In this document: positions 6,311 to 7,434 of the stretch, in pieces
Position numbering within the stretch: position 1 is the stretch's first letter
Layout: every line of letters starts with the position of its first letter
Assembly: GCA_003168235.1 (NCBI GenBank)
Contig: PMSZ01000093.1
Span: 1 to 7,434, forward strand
DNA length: 7,434 nucleotides
Direction: 5' to 3'
Source: Acidobacteriaceae bacterium
GTDB lineage: Bacteria > Acidobacteriota > Terriglobia > Terriglobales > Acidobacteriaceae
Notes under the pieces: generated by a model
Told to the model about the DNA's origin: nothing
Database searches by the model: none
Seen by the model: only the letters and a program-made list of their open reading frames with translations
Made by a program: the position numbers and the translations under genes

Positions 6311-7434
6311 GGCTTCACCTCCGCCGCTTCATGCACCTCTGCTTCCGGCAGCAGGGTGCGCATTTCGAAGATGGAGATACTGGGAAGAACACGGAGGAAC
6401 AGCCACATGCCGGTCAGGAACAATCCGATGGTGCCGCCAAACGTCATCCAGTCCCACTTGGTCGGGTAGTACATGCCCCACGACGAATTGACGAAGTCCC
6501 GGCTCAGGCTAACCACGATAATGATAAAGCGCTCCAGCCACATCCCCACAAGCACGATGAACGAGATCAGCCACAGCCATCCGGTCGAGACGCGGAACTT
6601 CTTCAGCCAGAGCACCTGCGGGATAAAAATGTTGCAGGCGAGCAAAGCCGCGTAGCAGAACTTGTAAGGGCCGTGGAACCGGTTCCACATGAGAAACGAA
6701 TCGAACTGGTTGCCGCTGTACCAGCCCATGAACCCTTCCATGAAGTAACCGTATGCGACGATCAGACCGGTCGCGAGCATGACTTTGGCGGAGATTTCGA
6801 GATGCCGCTCGGTGATGAAGTCCTTCAGGCCGTAAATGGCGCGAATCGGAATCGCCAAACAAAGCACCATGGCGAAACCGGAATAAATGGCGCCCGCCAC
6901 AAAGTAAGGCGGGAAAATCGTGGTGTGCCACCCGGGAACAATGCCGACGGCGAAATCGAAGCTCACGACGGTATGCACGGAGAGCACGAGCGGCGTCGCC
7001 AGTCCGGCCAGCAGCAAGTAGGCCGTCTCGTAACGATGCCAGTGGCGGGCCGAACCGCGCCATCCCATGGCCAGCAGCCCGAAAATGCCGCGAATGATGG
7101 GGTTCTCGGCGCGATCGCGCATAGTGGCGAGATCGGGAATCAAGCCGACAAACCAGAACACCAGCGAAATGGTGAAGTAGGTCGAGACCGCGAACACATC
7201 CCACACCAGCGGACTGCGGAAATTCGGCCAGTACCGCATGGTGTTGGGATAGGGAAACATCCAGTAAAAAAGCCACGGTCGTCCCATGTGAGCCAGAGGG
7301 AAGGTCCCGGCGCACATGACCGCAAACAACGTCATCGCTTCCGCGAAACGGTTGATCGAGTTGCGCCAGGTTTGCCGCAGCAGCGCCAGAATGGCGGAGA
7401 TCAGCGTCCCGGCGTGGCCGATACCGATCCACCA
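6307..7434 (-). CDS. actC: Alternative Complex III quinol-binding membrane subunit ActC (NrfD/PsrC-like), 5' end cut by window
   Basis: Quinol-oxidising membrane subunit of ACIII. The frame is open from the window edge: 33 codons precede the first ATG at 7335, beginning WWIGIGHAGTLISA, a hallmark second-span segment of ActC/NrfD proteins. The ATG at 7335 is therefore internal and not the start. 375 codons are present; full-length ActC is usually some 450-490 aa, so roughly the first 70-110 residues are missing. Other family segments, numbered from the window edge, are INRFAEAMT (27-35), the HTVVSFDFA stretch (154-162), and MWLERF (298-303). His154, Asp160 and the nearby polar residues are plausible parts of the quinol/proton site by family position; that is inference. 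About eight spans are visible. It ends by overlapping actD (ATGA). actB, the iron-sulfur partner, should lie upstream. Confidence 0.96.
   Translation of the reverse strand, partial: WWIGIGHAGTLISAILALLRQTWRNSINRFAEAMTLFAVMCAGTFPLAHMGRPWLFYWMFPYPNTMRYWPNFRSPLVWDVFAVSTYFTISLVFWFVGLIPDLATMRDRAENPIIRGIFGLLAMGWRGSARHWHRYETAYLLLAGLATPLVLSVHTVVSFDFAVGIVPGWHTTIFPPYFVAGAIYSGFAMVLCLAIPIRAIYGLKDFITERHLEISAKVMLATGLIVAYGYFMEGFMGWYSGNQFDSFLMWNRFHGPYKFCYAALLACNIFIPQVLWLKKFRVSTGWLWLISFIVLVGMWLERFIIIVVSLSRDFVNSSWGMYYPTKWDWMTFGGTIGLFLTGMWLFLRVLPSISIFEMRTLLPEAEVHEAAEVKP
6315..6322 (-). promoter_or_regulatory. Strong Shine-Dalgarno of actD, inside the end of actC
   Basis: The minus strand reads GGAGGTGA, with GGAGG 7 nt before the actD ATG. 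It is close to a full anti-16S match and lies within the last codons of actC, which fits high, coupled expression of ActD. Confidence 0.75.

Noticed and set aside
7333..7335. ATG at 7335 as the start of actC
   Set aside because: The 33 codons upstream encode a conserved ActC segment (WWIGIGHAGT...), so this ATG is internal and the gene is cut by the window edge.
6509..7432. Minus-strand 307-codon frame overlapping actC
   Set aside because: Shifted frame over actC, Arg/His/Ala-rich and without membrane spans; the actC frame carries all the family motifs.

Overview
The window is one uninterrupted stretch of a respiratory gene cluster. All genes lie on the minus strand, so transcription runs from the high coordinates to the low ones. 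In transcription order it encodes the 3' part of actC, then actD, actE and actF (membrane and cytochrome subunits of Alternative Complex III, a quinol:electron-acceptor oxidoreductase that replaces the bc1 complex), a small single-span membrane protein of unknown function, an SCO1/SenC copper chaperone, coxB (cytochrome oxidase subunit II with a fused cytochrome c domain, caa3 type) and the first 420 codons of coxA (oxidase subunit I). Both ends cut through genes. actA and actB would be expected beyond position 7434, and coxC/coxD beyond position 1.

Layout: actC/actD overlap by 4 nt (ATGA), actD/actE by 1 nt (TGATG) and actE/actF by 4 nt (ATGA). After actF there is an 85-nt spacer carrying a degenerate 7-nt repeat, then the small membrane gene, a 44-nt spacer with a GC-rich inverted repeat, then sco. 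sco/coxB and coxB/coxA are each only 2 nt apart. No internal promoter, intrinsic terminator, tRNA, rRNA, mobile element or CRISPR is evident, and there is no gene-free stretch longer than 85 nt.

How the genes work together: ActC/ActF sit in the membrane and take electrons from quinol. Electrons pass to the c-type hemes of ActA/ActE, then to the cytochrome c domain and CuA site of CoxB, and on to the heme/CuB site of CoxA, where oxygen is reduced. SCO assembles the CuA site. CoxA carries the Y-S-H-P-A-V signature of A2-type oxidases in place of the glutamate of A1-type enzymes.

Organism: an aerobic Gram-negative bacterium with a fairly high-GC genome and Sec-exported c-type cytochromes. The gene order actCDEF / small membrane protein / sco / coxB / coxA resembles that of Acidobacteriota and some other ACIII-bearing phyla. 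I lean to Acidobacteriota at low to moderate confidence. The module is known biology. The least-explained parts are the small membrane protein and the repeat-bearing spacer before it.
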